In this document: positions 45,405 through 54,720 of the stretch, piece after piece | Numbering within the stretch: the first letter of the stretch is position 1 | How the letters are laid out: each line of letters begins with the position of its first letter | Assembly: GCF_003172915.1 (NCBI RefSeq) | Contig: NZ_QGKU01000029.1 | Span: 62,001-126,000 of the forward strand | Reading direction: 5' to 3' | DNA length: 64,000 bases | Source: Meridianimarinicoccus roseus | Lineage (GTDB): Bacteria > Pseudomonadota > Alphaproteobacteria > Rhodobacterales > Rhodobacteraceae | Notes under the pieces: generated by a model | What the model saw: the letters and a program-made list of their open reading frames with translations, nothing else | Databases searched by the model: none | What the model was told of the DNA's origin: nothing | Translations under genes and position numbers: made by a program

Positions 45405-47084
45405 TTAATCCTCGGATACTTCGGGCAGCACCGCCCAGCCAAGCCTGTGCGGATTGATCTCGTTTTTGGGGTGCATCTGTGCACCGGTGACGTTTCGGTT
45501 CGCATGGCGGTAGAGCGACTGCCAGAATGGCTGAATGATCACCCCGTCGGTCTGAAGGATCTGCTGGAGCCGGGCCATCGTGTCGCGCCGCGTGTCGGCG
45601 TCCGCGATGGTCACGGCGCGGTCCAGCAAGCGGTCGAATTCGGGGTTGCTGAAGCCGGTTTCGTTCCAGACGGCGCCGGTCCGGTAAGCCAAGGCCATCA
45701 CTTGTACGCCAAGTTCGCGGTGGTTCCAGTTGGTCGCGCTGAAGGCGTAGCTTTTCCAGTTCATGTCGAAGTCGTCGCGTGGCACGATACGGCGGCGTAT
45801 GCGGAAACCGGCCTCCTGAAGTTGCGCGGCGACCGCGTCAGCGGTCGCGCGGCGCCATGTGTCATCCACCGATACCAGCTCGTGTTCGAACTCCAGCATA
45901 CCGGCCTCGTCCATCAGCCTGCGCGCTTCGGCGGTGTCGGTGCGCAGAGGCGGCAGATGGGCGTAGTCCGGCTGGATCGGCGACACGTGATGGTTTTCCG
46001 CCACAGTTCCGCGACCGTCTATGCCCAGCTCCAGGCAGATGCCATTGTCTACCGCGCGGGCCAGCGCGCGGCGCACCCGCAGATCGGAATAGGGCATCTG
46101 TCCGTCGATCGTGGCTTGCTGGTTCGGCCGGACCACGACTGTCGACGCGGTCTGAACGCTGTAGTTCGTCCAGCCAAGAGCGTCGAACGTGGTGATATAG
46201 CCCGGTTCGGTCCGGGCGGTCATGTCGAACAGGCCGTCTTCGGCGGCGGCACGCCAGCGCAGCGGATCGGCGCCGAAATCAATGTATTCCACCCGATCGA
46301 GGGCGGCCGTGCCCCAGTAGTCGTGATCCTCCGCGCGGTCCAGCACGGCGCGTACCGATGGCTCGAACGCGGTGATGCGATAGGCGCCTGTTCCGATGCC
46401 GTGATCAAGCGGGTTGGTTCCGACCAGGTCTGCCCGCTGCACAGCCGCAGGGTAGTCGGCGACCGACGGGATCAGGGTGATGTCGGGCTGCGACAGCCGA
46501 AGCCGCACCACAAGCGGATCGATCACCTGGATCGCGCCCTCGCGGGCGGTGCGGGTAACAGGGTCGATCAGCGCGGTCAGGCGACTGGCCATCGAATTGC
46601 CGGGCACGGTCGCATCGGCCCATCCGACGAAATTCGCGGCCACGTCTTCGGCGGTGAAAGGCGTGCCGTCGTTCCAGCGCACGCCTGGCCGCAGATAGAG
46701 GTGATATTCGGTCGCTTCGGCGTTGGCCTCCCAATCCTGCAGGAGCATGCTTTCGAAGCGCCCGTCGGGGGTATATTCGACAAGGTATTCCAGAAGCCCG
46801 CGGGTGAGGTTCGCGCTTTCCGAAAAATCGTGCAGCCGTGGGTCGGTCACCGGGCGCACATCCATCTGGATCCGCAGGGTGCCGCCCGGTACGGGGCTCG
46901 GGCCGGTGGTCTGTGCCCGGCCCCGCACACCGATGGCGGACAACGCCGCCGCGCCTGACACTCCCAGCGCCGTGGCGCGGGTCAGGAATTCGCGGCGGGT
47001 CAATTGCCCCGTGCGGCACTCCACCGCCAGAGCGCGCACGGCGTGCAGGGTGCCGTTCGGCAGGGTGCGGCCGGATCTGTGCAT
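45405..47084 (-). CDS. ABC transporter substrate-binding protein, family 5 (peptide/nickel type)
   Basis: A 559-residue periplasmic protein. The twin-arginine signal LTRREFLTRATALGVSGAAAL suggests Tat export. Family 5 binding-protein features are GGTLRIQMDVRPV, RLHDFSESANLTRGLLEYLVEY-type start (read in parts), LRPGVRWNDGTPFTAEDV, VADYPAAVQ, and a C-terminal LLDRAVTIADADTRRDTMARLQQIL region. No permease or ATPase genes are adjacent, so it is an orphan or relies on components elsewhere. Ligand unknown; peptides, opines and metals are all bound by the family. Confidence 0.92.
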   Translation of the reverse strand: MHRSGRTLPNGTLHAVRALAVECRTGQLTRREFLTRATALGVSGAAALSAIGVRGRAQTTGPSPVPGGTLRIQMDVRPVTDPRLHDFSESANLTRGLLEYLVEYTPDGRFESMLLQDWEANAEATEYHLYLRPGVRWNDGTPFTAEDVAANFVGWADATVPGNSMASRLTALIDPVTRTAREGAIQVIDPLVVRLRLSQPDITLIPSVADYPAAVQRADLVGTNPLDHGIGTGAYRITAFEPSVRAVLDRAEDHDYWGTAALDRVEYIDFGADPLRWRAAAEDGLFDMTARTEPGYITTFDALGWTNYSVQTASTVVVRPNQQATIDGQMPYSDLRVRRALARAVDNGICLELGIDGRGTVAENHHVSPIQPDYAHLPPLRTDTAEARRLMDEAGMLEFEHELVSVDDTWRRATADAVAAQLQEAGFRIRRRIVPRDDFDMNWKSYAFSATNWNHRELGVQVMALAYRTGAVWNETGFSNPEFDRLLDRAVTIADADTRRDTMARLQQILQTDGVIIQPFWQSLYRHANRNVTGAQMHPKNEINPHRLGWAVLPEVSED

Positions 47085-47297
47085 TGCAGCGTGCCTGTGC
47101 TTTTGATGCGTTGGTCAGGTGATAACCATCGGTGCGACAATGGCCGTGCACCCGCCCTGTGACAAGGCTTGATCGGGAGGGGGCCGGTCGGAAGGGCCGG
47201 GCGCCGTCCTGGCGACAGAACCTGTCAGGCCGACCATCAGGATATCGGCAGCAATGGTCGGCAATGCGCCGAAGGCCCCGCCAAGAGGCGGATGCGC

Positions 47298-47849
47298 TTA
47301 ACCTTTCTGGTCGGCGCTGCGCCGCAGGGCACCGAACCCGGTGGGCACTTCGCCGACGCCGCGGGCGCGCTGGGCGGTGCCGTTCTGCTGCATGTCGTGG
47401 CGCGTGAGCCATAGCCCGATCAGCGCGGCGCGGTGATAGAGGATCTCGTCCCCCATCGGACCGGCGGTGGCGCAGTCGCGGCGGAATCCTTCGATCAACT
47501 CGTTCAATTCGGTCTGCTGCTGCAGCGACGTCAGTCGAAGGTGCAGCAGATCGCCGGGAACCGGCAGATCGCCGCGTCCGCCGAGGAACAGCGCGGTGCC
47601 CTGCGTGCGGCCGCAAGCCTCGCAGGAATGAGGCGTGTTGGCCGGCAGGAAAATGGCATTGTGAGCGGTGTATCCACGCATCTCGCCATTGACGCTGAGA
47701 CGTCCTTGACCGCAGGTGAACCACAGCAGGACAGGCACAAGATAGCTGCGCGGCGTGTCGATTGCCCATTTCGCTTCACGTGCGAGATGCGAGACGGGAA
47801 CCGCCTTGGGCGGGCGCTGGGTCTGGTCGTTGGTCTGGCTGTCAAACAT
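47298..47849 (-). CDS. AraC-type sensor (cupin) domain protein lacking a DNA-binding domain
   Basis: A 183-residue protein starting at 47849 behind GAGGAC. It has the ligand-binding cupin of AraC-family regulators: SYLVPVLLWFTCGQGRLSV, YTAHNAIFLPANTPHSCEA, QGTALFLGG, and a helical LxxRRDCATAGPMGDEILYHRAALIGLWL part. The expected C-terminal double helix-turn-helix is missing: after LWLTRHDMQQNG come about 30 unrelated residues and a stop, and I see no HTH in any frame up to the next gene. It lies 213 bp upstream of the binding-protein gene on the same strand. Confidence 0.7.
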   Translation of the reverse strand: MFDSQTNDQTQRPPKAVPVSHLAREAKWAIDTPRSYLVPVLLWFTCGQGRLSVNGEMRGYTAHNAIFLPANTPHSCEACGRTQGTALFLGGRGDLPVPGDLLHLRLTSLQQQTELNELIEGFRRDCATAGPMGDEILYHRAALIGLWLTRHDMQQNGTAQRARGVGEVPTGFGALRRSADQKG

Positions 47850-47928
47850 GCGATGTCCTCGTCCTTTTCGCAGCTTATGCGGTGTTGATAGATTCGGCCA
47901 AGGTCGGATTGCCCGTGACTTTCCGGGA

Positions 47929-48873
47929 TTAGGGCCTTTTTCTCGTGTGTTGCCCGGAATCCTCGCACAAGGTCGCGGCATGCAGGGCAGGCCAGTGCTG
48001 CATTCTTCGGCGAAACCAGGTGCGTTGCCGCTTGGCGTATTGCCGTGTCGCGATACAGGCCCGCGCCGCTGCCTCCGATTCGCGGAGTGTGCCGTCGAGC
48101 ACGGCGATCAACTCCCGCGCGCCAATCGCGCGGGACGAAAGGTGCACGGGGTTCCAGGCCGGTCGCATCGCGCGCGCCTCTTCCAGGGCGCCCGCGCGTA
48201 ACATGGCATCGAAACGCGCCGCAATGCGCGGACCGAGCAGGTCGGGCGGGGCGACGATCTGGATCAGGTGCGCACTGTCCGGCGGCAGCAGGGGAAGCCC
48301 GGTATCGTCCTGCCAGCTGGCCAGTCCGCGCCCGGTCTGCCGCAGAACCTCCCAGGCGCGCTGCACGCGCATCGGGTTGCGGGTATCGATCCGACCGCGG
48401 GTTTCGGGGTCCAGATCGGCCACCAGCGCCGCAAGCCCGGCGGTTTCACGGTGGCGGGTGGCTTCGGTGCGCAGGGCGGGATCGGTTTGCGGGATGTCGG
48501 CCAGACCCTCGGTCAGCGCTGTGAGGTAAAGGCCGGTGCCGCCGACGATCACGGGCGCGGGGCGGCGGTGCAGAAGCGGTGCGACCTCGCGCAGCCAGGC
48601 GCCGACGGAATAGTCCGCGTCGAAGGGCAGATGGCCATAAAGCAGATGCTCGGCGCGGGCATGGTCGTCCGCGGCGGGCTGCGCGGTCAGCAGCGGCCAG
48701 CCGCGAAACACCTGCAGCGCATCGGCATTCACAACAGCCCGTCCCTGCGCCTGCGCGATGCGCAGCGCCAACGCGGACTTGCCTGACGCGGTCGGTCCGG
48801 CGATCAGCACGCAGCGGTCGGGCGACAGTACGGCGGGATCGGGAACTGCGTCTGGGGGCGGGTGTGGCGACAT
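47929..48873 (-). CDS. miaA: tRNA dimethylallyltransferase
   Basis: A 314-residue enzyme that prenylates A37 of tRNAs reading UNN codons. The P-loop [15 protein letters not shown] is near the N-terminus; [44 protein letters not shown] and [12 protein letters not shown] follow, all hallmark segments. The start at 48873 is chosen by family alignment; the upstream frame is non-coding. It is divergent from pyrH. Confidence 0.95.
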   Translation of the reverse strand: MSPHPPPDAVPDPAVLSPDRCVLIAGPTASGKSALALRIAQAQGRAVVNADALQVFRGWPLLTAQPAADDHARAEHLLYGHLPFDADYSVGAWLREVAPLLHRRPAPVIVGGTGLYLTALTEGLADIPQTDPALRTEATRHRETAGLAALVADLDPETRGRIDTRNPMRVQRAWEVLRQTGRGLASWQDDTGLPLLPPDSAHLIQIVAPPDLLGPRIAARFDAMLRAGALEEARAMRPAWNPVHLSSRAIGARELIAVLDGTLRESEAAARACIATRQYAKRQRTWFRRRMQHWPALHAATLCEDSGQHTRKRP

Positions 48874-49045
48874 GGGCGAGCGATGCCAGAATCGCGCCGC
48901 ACCGGCAAGCGGCCGACGGTCGGCACGCTGGCCGGGCGGCGGTGCACCGCCGACACGCTGCCCGGCCGCGCCGACAATGGCGATTGAATCCCGCGCGGCA
49001 ATCCGACATTTTCCGGGCGACATTCCCGACAACAGGACCGGTTCC

Positions 49046-49780
49046 ATGAGCGACGACACTGCAGAGCCACGCGCCAAATTCACACGCGTGCTTCTCAAGA
49101 TTTCGGGTGAGGCGCTCATGGGGGATCAGGGGTTCGGGCTGCATCCGCCGACGGTGGAACGCATCGCGGGCGAAGTGAAATCGGTTCACGATCTCGGTGT
49201 CGAGATCTGCATGGTGATCGGTGGCGGCAACGTGTTTCGTGGCCTTCAGGGTTCTGCGCAAGGGATGGAACGGACCACTGCGGACTACATGGGCATGCTG
49301 GCGACGGTGATGAACGCGCTGGCGATGCAGTCCTCGCTGGAACGCATGGGGGTGAACACGCGGGTGATCTCGGCAATCCGGATGGACGAGGTTTGCGAGC
49401 CGTACATCCGCCGCCGCGCGGTTCGCCATCTCGAGAAGAAGCGTGTCTGCATCTTCGCGGCGGGCACCGGAAATCCCTACTTTACAACAGACACCGCAGC
49501 GACGCTTCGTGCCAACGAAATGCGTTGTCAGGCGATCTTCAAGGGCACCAAGGTGGACGGGGTCTATGACAAGGACCCGGTCAAGCATGCCGACGCCAAG
49601 CGGTATGACACGGTGACCTATGACGAGGTTCTGCAAAAGCATCTCGGGGTCATGGACGCCTCGGCGATCGCGCTGGCGCGGGACAACGACGTGCCGATCA
49701 TCGTGTTCTCACTGGACGAGACCGGGGGCTTCCGCGGCATTCTCAACGGCGAGGGCACCTATACAAGAGTGCACGGATAG
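49046..49780 (+). CDS. pyrH: UMP kinase
   Basis: A 244-residue amino-acid-kinase-fold enzyme that phosphorylates UMP to UDP, a step for UDP-sugars and [42 protein letters not shown] and [13 protein letters not shown] are the classical motifs. It starts the long plus-strand cluster and is 99 bp ahead of frr. Confidence 0.97.
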   Translation: MSDDTAEPRAKFTRVLLKISGEALMGDQGFGLHPPTVERIAGEVKSVHDLGVEICMVIGGGNVFRGLQGSAQGMERTTADYMGMLATVMNALAMQSSLERMGVNTRVISAIRMDEVCEPYIRRRAVRHLEKKRVCIFAAGTGNPYFTTDTAATLRANEMRCQAIFKGTKVDGVYDKDPVKHADAKRYDTVTYDEVLQKHLGVMDASAIALARDNDVPIIVFSLDETGGFRGILNGEGTYTRVHG

Positions 49781-49879
49781 CGCTATAGCGGCGCGGTATG
49801 ACGGTCCGGCGGCAGCGGGCGCCGCGCGAAGGCGCGCCGCGAAACGTCGGCAGGGTTCACGAAGAAGGACGCAAGAACG

Positions 49880-50446
49880 ATGTCAGACGAAGACCTCGAG
49901 ATCGACACCGACGATCTGAAACGGCGCATGGAAGGGGCGATGGCATCGCTCAAGCAGGAATTCCTTTCGCTGCGGACAGGCCGCGCCGCTGCGTCGATGC
50001 TCGACCCGGTGACGGTCGATGCCTACGGCACCCAGACCCCGATCAACCAGGTCGGCACGGTGAACGTGCCCGAGCCGCGGATGCTGACCGTGAATATCTG
50101 GGACAAGTCCCTGGTCGGCAAGGTCGAGAAGGCGCTGCGCGAAAGCGGCCTCGGGATCAATCCCGTCGTGGACGGCACGATCATCCGGCTGCCGATCCCC
50201 GAACTGAACGAGGAGCGGCGCAAGGAACTGACCAAGGTCGCGGCACAGTACGCCGAGCATGCCCGCGTGGCGGTGCGCAACGTGCGCCGGGACGGGATGG
50301 ACCAACTCAAGCGGGCCAAGTCGAACGGCATGAGCGAGGACGATCACAAGCTGTGGTCCGCCGAGGTGCAGGAACTGACCGACGCCTACATCGCCAAGAT
50401 CGACGAGGTGCTGGAATCGAAGCAGGCTGAGATCATGCAGGTTTGA
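49880..50446 (+). CDS. frr: ribosome-recycling factor
   Basis: A 188-residue two-domain protein that splits post-termination ribosomes together with [37 protein letters not shown], and the C-terminal helix with [28 protein letters not shown] are family signatures. Order pyrH-frr-uppS is the common bacterial arrangement. Confidence 0.97.
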   Translation: MSDEDLEIDTDDLKRRMEGAMASLKQEFLSLRTGRAAASMLDPVTVDAYGTQTPINQVGTVNVPEPRMLTVNIWDKSLVGKVEKALRESGLGINPVVDGTIIRLPIPELNEERRKELTKVAAQYAEHARVAVRNVRRDGMDQLKRAKSNGMSEDDHKLWSAEVQELTDAYIAKIDEVLESKQAEIMQV

Positions 50447-50503
50447 CCTGACTGCGACGTCGACGGCGGTTTGGATGGAACGGGCAGCAGAACGAGGCAC
50501 GGT

Positions 50504-51229
50504 ATGGCGGCAAAGGACAGTCGGCACATAGGGCCGGAACACGTCGCCATCATCATGGATGGCAATGGCCGCTGGGCCACGCGCCGTGGTCTGCCCCGAC
50601 TGCGCGGTCACAAGGTCGGTGCAACTCGCGTCCGCGAGATCGTGCGGGCCTGCCCGGACCAAGGCGTGCGATACCTGACCCTTTTCGCCTTCTCGACCGA
50701 GAACTGGCGCCGCGCCCGTACCGAAGTCGCGGGCCTGATGGCGCTTTTTCGCAGTCACCTGCGCAGCGAGGCGGACGAGTTGACCTCTTCGGGCGTGCGG
50801 GTGCGCTTTATCGGGGAACGTTCGGCACTGAACCGGCGTCTGCAGGATCTCATGTCCGCCCTCGAGCACCGGACGCGCGAGAATGACCGGCTGCACCTGA
50901 CCATCGCGCTGAATTACGGCGCCCGGGACGAGATCGCGCGCGCTGCCGCCCGCATCGCCGCCGCGGTTGCGCGCGGCGAAATGGCGGTCGGCGACGTGTC
51001 GGCCGCCACCATCGGCCGCAACCTCGAAACCGCTGATCTGCCCGACCCAGATCTCGTGATCCGCACGTCCGGCGAGACGCGCATCTCGAACTTCCTGCTG
51101 TGGCAATCGGCTTATGCGGAGTACGAGTTCACCCCGGTCCTTTGGCCGGATTTCAGTGCCGACCATATGGCCGATATCCTGCTGGAATTCGGCGGTCGCG
51201 AACGCCGCTTCGGTGCCGTCCTGACATGA
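50504..51229 (+). CDS. uppS: isoprenyl transferase (undecaprenyl diphosphate synthase)
   Basis: A 241-residue cis-prenyltransferase that makes the C55 carrier lipid for peptidoglycan and other surface polymers. HVAIIMDGNGRWATRRG (catalytic Asp in MDGNGRWA), LTLFAFSTENWRR, NYGARDEI and DLVIRTSGETRISNFLLWQSAYAEYEF are present. The ATG at 50504 has GAGG at good spacing. Its stop overlaps cdsA by 4 bp. Confidence 0.97.
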   Translation: MAAKDSRHIGPEHVAIIMDGNGRWATRRGLPRLRGHKVGATRVREIVRACPDQGVRYLTLFAFSTENWRRARTEVAGLMALFRSHLRSEADELTSSGVRVRFIGERSALNRRLQDLMSALEHRTRENDRLHLTIALNYGARDEIARAAARIAAAVARGEMAVGDVSAATIGRNLETADLPDPDLVIRTSGETRISNFLLWQSAYAEYEFTPVLWPDFSADHMADILLEFGGRERRFGAVLT

Positions 51230-52014
51230 CCTCGGCCGCCGGCGGCAAATGGGCGGACCTTGCCCCGCGCCTTGCGACCTCGGCTGTTCTGATCGCCGTC
51301 GGCGTTGTCGCCATTTATCTTGGTGGGGCGTGGTTCGCCGCGCTTGTCGCCTTGTCCATAGGCCTGATCGCTTGGGAGCTGTCCCGTATGGCGCAGTCGC
51401 CACGTGCTGTGCCGGTTGGCGTTCTCTCCGGGCTGTGCTGCCTTGGCATGCTATGGTTGCCCGACGGCTGGGGCCTGCCGCTTGTGCTGGTGCCGGTGCT
51501 GGCAAGCCAGCCCACGCTGCGCCGGGCGCACTTGGCGCATGCTGTGTTCCTGTCGCTTGCGACCCTTGCCGGCTACGGGTTGGTAGACCTGCGCGGCGCG
51601 GCCAGCCCCGGCTGGCTGGTATGGCTGGTGCTGATCGTGGCCGCCACTGACATCTTCGGCTATTTCGCGGGGCGGTTGCTGGGCGGCCCGAAATTCTGGC
51701 CCCGGATCAGCCCCAAGAAGACGTGGTCGGGCACCGTTGCCGGCTGGATCGGTGCCCTGGCCGTGGGCGCGGTGGTCTGGGCGCAGGGCGCTGCGGGTCC
51801 CGAGATAATGGCCGTGTCCGTGGCCGTGTCCATGGCCTCGCAATTGGGTGACATTGCGCAAAGCGCGCTCAAGCGCCATGTCGGGGTCAAGGACAGTTCC
51901 AACCTTTTGCCGGGGCATGGCGGCGTGTTCGACCGTTTCGATGGCGTGCTGGGCGCTGCGGTGTTCCTGCTGCTGGTCGAGCAGATCATCGATTTTCCCC
52001 CGGTGCCTGCGTGA
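51226..52014 (+). CDS. cdsA: phosphatidate cytidylyltransferase
   Basis: A 262-residue inner-membrane enzyme with about seven helices that forms CDP-diacylglycerol from phosphatidate and CTP. The CDS signature SALKRHVGVKDSSNLLPGHGG and DRFDGV near the C-terminus are intact. Start ATGA overlap with uppS and GTGA overlap with dxr indicate translational coupling. Confidence 0.96.
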   Translation: MTSAAGGKWADLAPRLATSAVLIAVGVVAIYLGGAWFAALVALSIGLIAWELSRMAQSPRAVPVGVLSGLCCLGMLWLPDGWGLPLVLVPVLASQPTLRRAHLAHAVFLSLATLAGYGLVDLRGAASPGWLVWLVLIVAATDIFGYFAGRLLGGPKFWPRISPKKTWSGTVAGWIGALAVGAVVWAQGAAGPEIMAVSVAVSMASQLGDIAQSALKRHVGVKDSSNLLPGHGGVFDRFDGVLGAAVFLLLVEQIIDFPPVPA

Positions 52015-53186
52015 GCGTCCGCAGGGTCAGCATCTTCGGCGCGACCGGATCGATCGGCGAAAACACGGTCGATCTGCTGGCACGCGCACCGGACAGGTTC
52101 CGTGCCGTTGCGCTGACGGGCGGCCGCAACGTGGCGCGACTGGCCCAGCAGGCCTGCGCGTTGAACGCGGAACTGGCGGTGACTGCCTTTCCCGACCTTC
52201 TGGACGATCTGCGATCGGCGCTGGAGGGCAGTGGTATCGCGGCGGCGGCCGGTCCGGCCGCGCTGCTGGAGGCTGCCGACCGGCCCGCCGATCTGATCCT
52301 GTCGGGCATCGTTGGTGCGGCGGGTCTGCCGCCGGGGCTGCGGGCGCTGCGGCAGGGCACCACGCTGGCGCTGGCCAACAAGGAAAGCCTGGTCTGCGCG
52401 GGACCGTTGATGATGGCGGAAGCCGCTGCACACGGGGCGCGCATCCTGCCCGTGGACAGTGAACATTCGGCCGTTTTCCAGGCGCTGGTGGGCGAGGACA
52501 TGGCCGCGGTCGAGCGCATCGTGATCACCGCCTCGGGTGGGGCGTTCCGTGACTGGCCACTGGAAGCGCTGGCCTCGGCCACGCTGGCCGAAGCGTCGAG
52601 CCATCCGAACTGGGATATGGGCCAGCGCATCACCATCGACAGCGCGTCTATGTTCAACAAGGCCTTGGAACTGATCGAAACCCGCGAGTTCTTCGGCATC
52701 GACCCCGCCCGGATCGAGACCATCGTGCATCCCGAAAGCCTGATCCATGCGCTGGTCGGCTTCCGTGACGGCGCGCTGATGGCCCATGTGGGTCCGCCCG
52801 ACATGCGCCACGCCATAGGGTATGCGCTGAACTGGCCGGACCGGCTGGACCTGCCGGTGGCGCGGCTCGATCTTGCGCAGGTCGGCAGCCTGAACTTCCG
52901 CGCGCCCTGCGAGAAACGTTATCCCGCGCTGCGCCTCGCGCGCGAAGTGATGGCGGCGCGCGGGCTGTCCGGCGCGGTGTTCAACGCGGCCAAGGAACGC
53001 GCGCTGGATCACTTTATCGCGGGCCGCATTAGGTTTACCGACATGTCGGCGATGGTGGAGGACGTTCTGACCCGTCTGACCGGCGACAGCGGCTTTCATG
53101 CTGACGTCACCCTTGATAACGTCCACCATGCGGACCAAATGGCACGCAAGGCAGCGGACGGGTGGTTGAGCGCCGAGGCGTCCTGA
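52011..53186 (+). CDS. dxr: 1-deoxy-D-xylulose 5-phosphate reductoisomerase
   Basis: A 391-residue NADPH enzyme, the first committed step of the MEP isoprenoid pathway, which supplies UppS with substrate. Motifs are VSIFGATGSIGENTVDLL, LANKESLVCAG, DSEHSAVFQAL, ASGGAFRDWPLE, and SSHPNWDMGQRITIDSASMFNK (read in parts). It uses a GTG start overlapping the cdsA stop. Confidence 0.97.
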   Translation: MSVRRVSIFGATGSIGENTVDLLARAPDRFRAVALTGGRNVARLAQQACALNAELAVTAFPDLLDDLRSALEGSGIAAAAGPAALLEAADRPADLILSGIVGAAGLPPGLRALRQGTTLALANKESLVCAGPLMMAEAAAHGARILPVDSEHSAVFQALVGEDMAAVERIVITASGGAFRDWPLEALASATLAEASSHPNWDMGQRITIDSASMFNKALELIETREFFGIDPARIETIVHPESLIHALVGFRDGALMAHVGPPDMRHAIGYALNWPDRLDLPVARLDLAQVGSLNFRAPCEKRYPALRLAREVMAARGLSGAVFNAAKERALDHFIAGRIRFTDMSAMVEDVLTRLTGDSGFHADVTLDNVHHADQMARKAADGWLSAEAS

Positions 53187-53237
53187 CGCGCCCGACCGTC
53201 CACACGCACTCAACCGGCCAGAGGGGTACCCGGCGTT

Positions 53238-54575
53238 TTGGAAATTCTCGGTCTGATCCCGTCCTTCGGGGGGCTCGCTTACACGATCGGGGCTTTCGTC
53301 GTCGCCCTGTCCGTCATCGTCGCCATCCATGAATACGGTCACTACATCGTCGGCCGCTGGTGCGGCATCCATGCAGAGGTGTTCTCGCTCGGGTTCGGGC
53401 CGCAGTTGTTCAGCTGGCGCGACCGGCGCGGCACGCTGTGGCAGGTCGCGGCGCTTCCGTTGGGCGGCTATGTGAAATTCCTCGGCGATGCGGACGCGGC
53501 CAGTGCAGCGGATGGGGCGGCCATTGCGCGGATGGATCCGGCGATGCGCCGCCGCACGATGCATGCCGCGCCTTTGTGGGCGCGGGCTGCCACCGTGGCG
53601 GCCGGGCCGGTGTTCAACTTCCTGCTGTCGATTCTCGTCTTCGCGGCGGTGGTGATGTGGCAGGGGCAGGCGCAGGAGCCGCTGACCATCGACGAGATCT
53701 CGCCGATGCCGCAGGCGGTGCAGACGTTGGAGCCCGGCGACCGCATCCTCGAAATCCACGGCCGCACGGTGCCGTCCTTCGATGCCTTCTCGGGCTTCGT
53801 GGAAAACCTGCCGCGCGCGCCCGAGCTTGACTACACCGTGTCGCGCGACGGGCGCGAGATCACTGTTCCGGGTCCCTATCCCTATCCGCCCCTGGTGTCT
53901 GGCGTCGCACCGCAATCGGCGGCAATGGATGCCGGGCTTCAGGAGGGCGACGTGATCACACATGTGGGCGGCACACGGATCTCTTCGTTCGAGGATCTGC
54001 GCAGCGCTGTCATGGTATCGGATGGCGCGCCCATAGACCTGACAGTCTGGCGCGATGGCGACAGCTTCGCGCTGTCGTTGACGCCGCGCAGCGCCGACGT
54101 GCCGCTGCCCGATGGCGGTTTCGAGAAGCGGTTCCTGATCGGGGTGACGGGGGGGCTATTTTTCGCGCCGGTCACCGAAACGCCCGGGCCGTTGGAGGCG
54201 CTGGGGATCGGACTGGACCAGACCGGCTATATCATCACGCAAAGCCTGTCCGGCCTTTACCACATGATCACAGGCGCGATCAGCACCTGCAACCTCTCCG
54301 GTCCGGTTGGCATCGCCGAGACTTCCGGCGCGGCCGCCTCGCAGGGGTTGGCGAGCTTCGTGTGGTTCATCGCCGTGCTGTCCACCGCGGTCGGGCTGAT
54401 GAACCTTTTTCCCGTGCCGGTCCTGGATGGCGGGCATCTGGTGTTCCACGCCTACGAGGCGGTGACCGGCCGCCCGCCAAGCGACCGCGCGCTCCAGGTT
54501 CTGATGGCGGGCGGGCTGGCTCTGATCATCACGCTGATGCTGTTCGCCGTCACCAACGACCTGTTCTGTCCCTGA
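53238..54575 (+). CDS. rseP: site-2 membrane metalloprotease RseP
   Basis: A 445-residue inner-membrane zinc protease that cleaves membrane-bound regulators such as anti-sigma factors, and signal peptides. The zinc site HEYGH is near residue 31, the third ligand is in LFPVPVLDGGH, and two PDZ-like modules lie between (SGVAPQSAAMDAGLQEGDVI). A TTG start at 53238 is inferred because it gives the family N-terminus; the Shine-Dalgarno (AGAGGGG) is somewhat distant. Confidence 0.94.
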   Translation: MEILGLIPSFGGLAYTIGAFVVALSVIVAIHEYGHYIVGRWCGIHAEVFSLGFGPQLFSWRDRRGTLWQVAALPLGGYVKFLGDADAASAADGAAIARMDPAMRRRTMHAAPLWARAATVAAGPVFNFLLSILVFAAVVMWQGQAQEPLTIDEISPMPQAVQTLEPGDRILEIHGRTVPSFDAFSGFVENLPRAPELDYTVSRDGREITVPGPYPYPPLVSGVAPQSAAMDAGLQEGDVITHVGGTRISSFEDLRSAVMVSDGAPIDLTVWRDGDSFALSLTPRSADVPLPDGGFEKRFLIGVTGGLFFAPVTETPGPLEALGIGLDQTGYIITQSLSGLYHMITGAISTCNLSGPVGIAETSGAAASQGLASFVWFIAVLSTAVGLMNLFPVPVLDGGHLVFHAYEAVTGRPPSDRALQVLMAGGLALIITLMLFAVTNDLFCP

Positions 54576-54720
54576 TCGCAGCGTGCGGCGCTGGCGGAGG
54601 GGTCGCACCGCGCGCCAAAATCCGCGCCCGGCCAACAGGCGTTTTGACAAGCCGGCCCGCGCCCCTTAACCGGATGTAAAAGACCGGCCGGGGCCGGGTG
54701 CGGGGCGAAAGGGCAGGCGG

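Noticed and set aside
47085-47297. Search for the missing AraC helix-turn-helix in the gap after the sensor gene
   Set aside because: All three minus-strand frames were read, and none shows an AraC-type HTH, so no frameshifted C-terminus is claimed.
51660-53963. 767-codon minus-strand open frame across cdsA, dxr and rseP
   Set aside because: Covers three clear plus-strand genes in antisense, and the composition is that of a third-position shadow.
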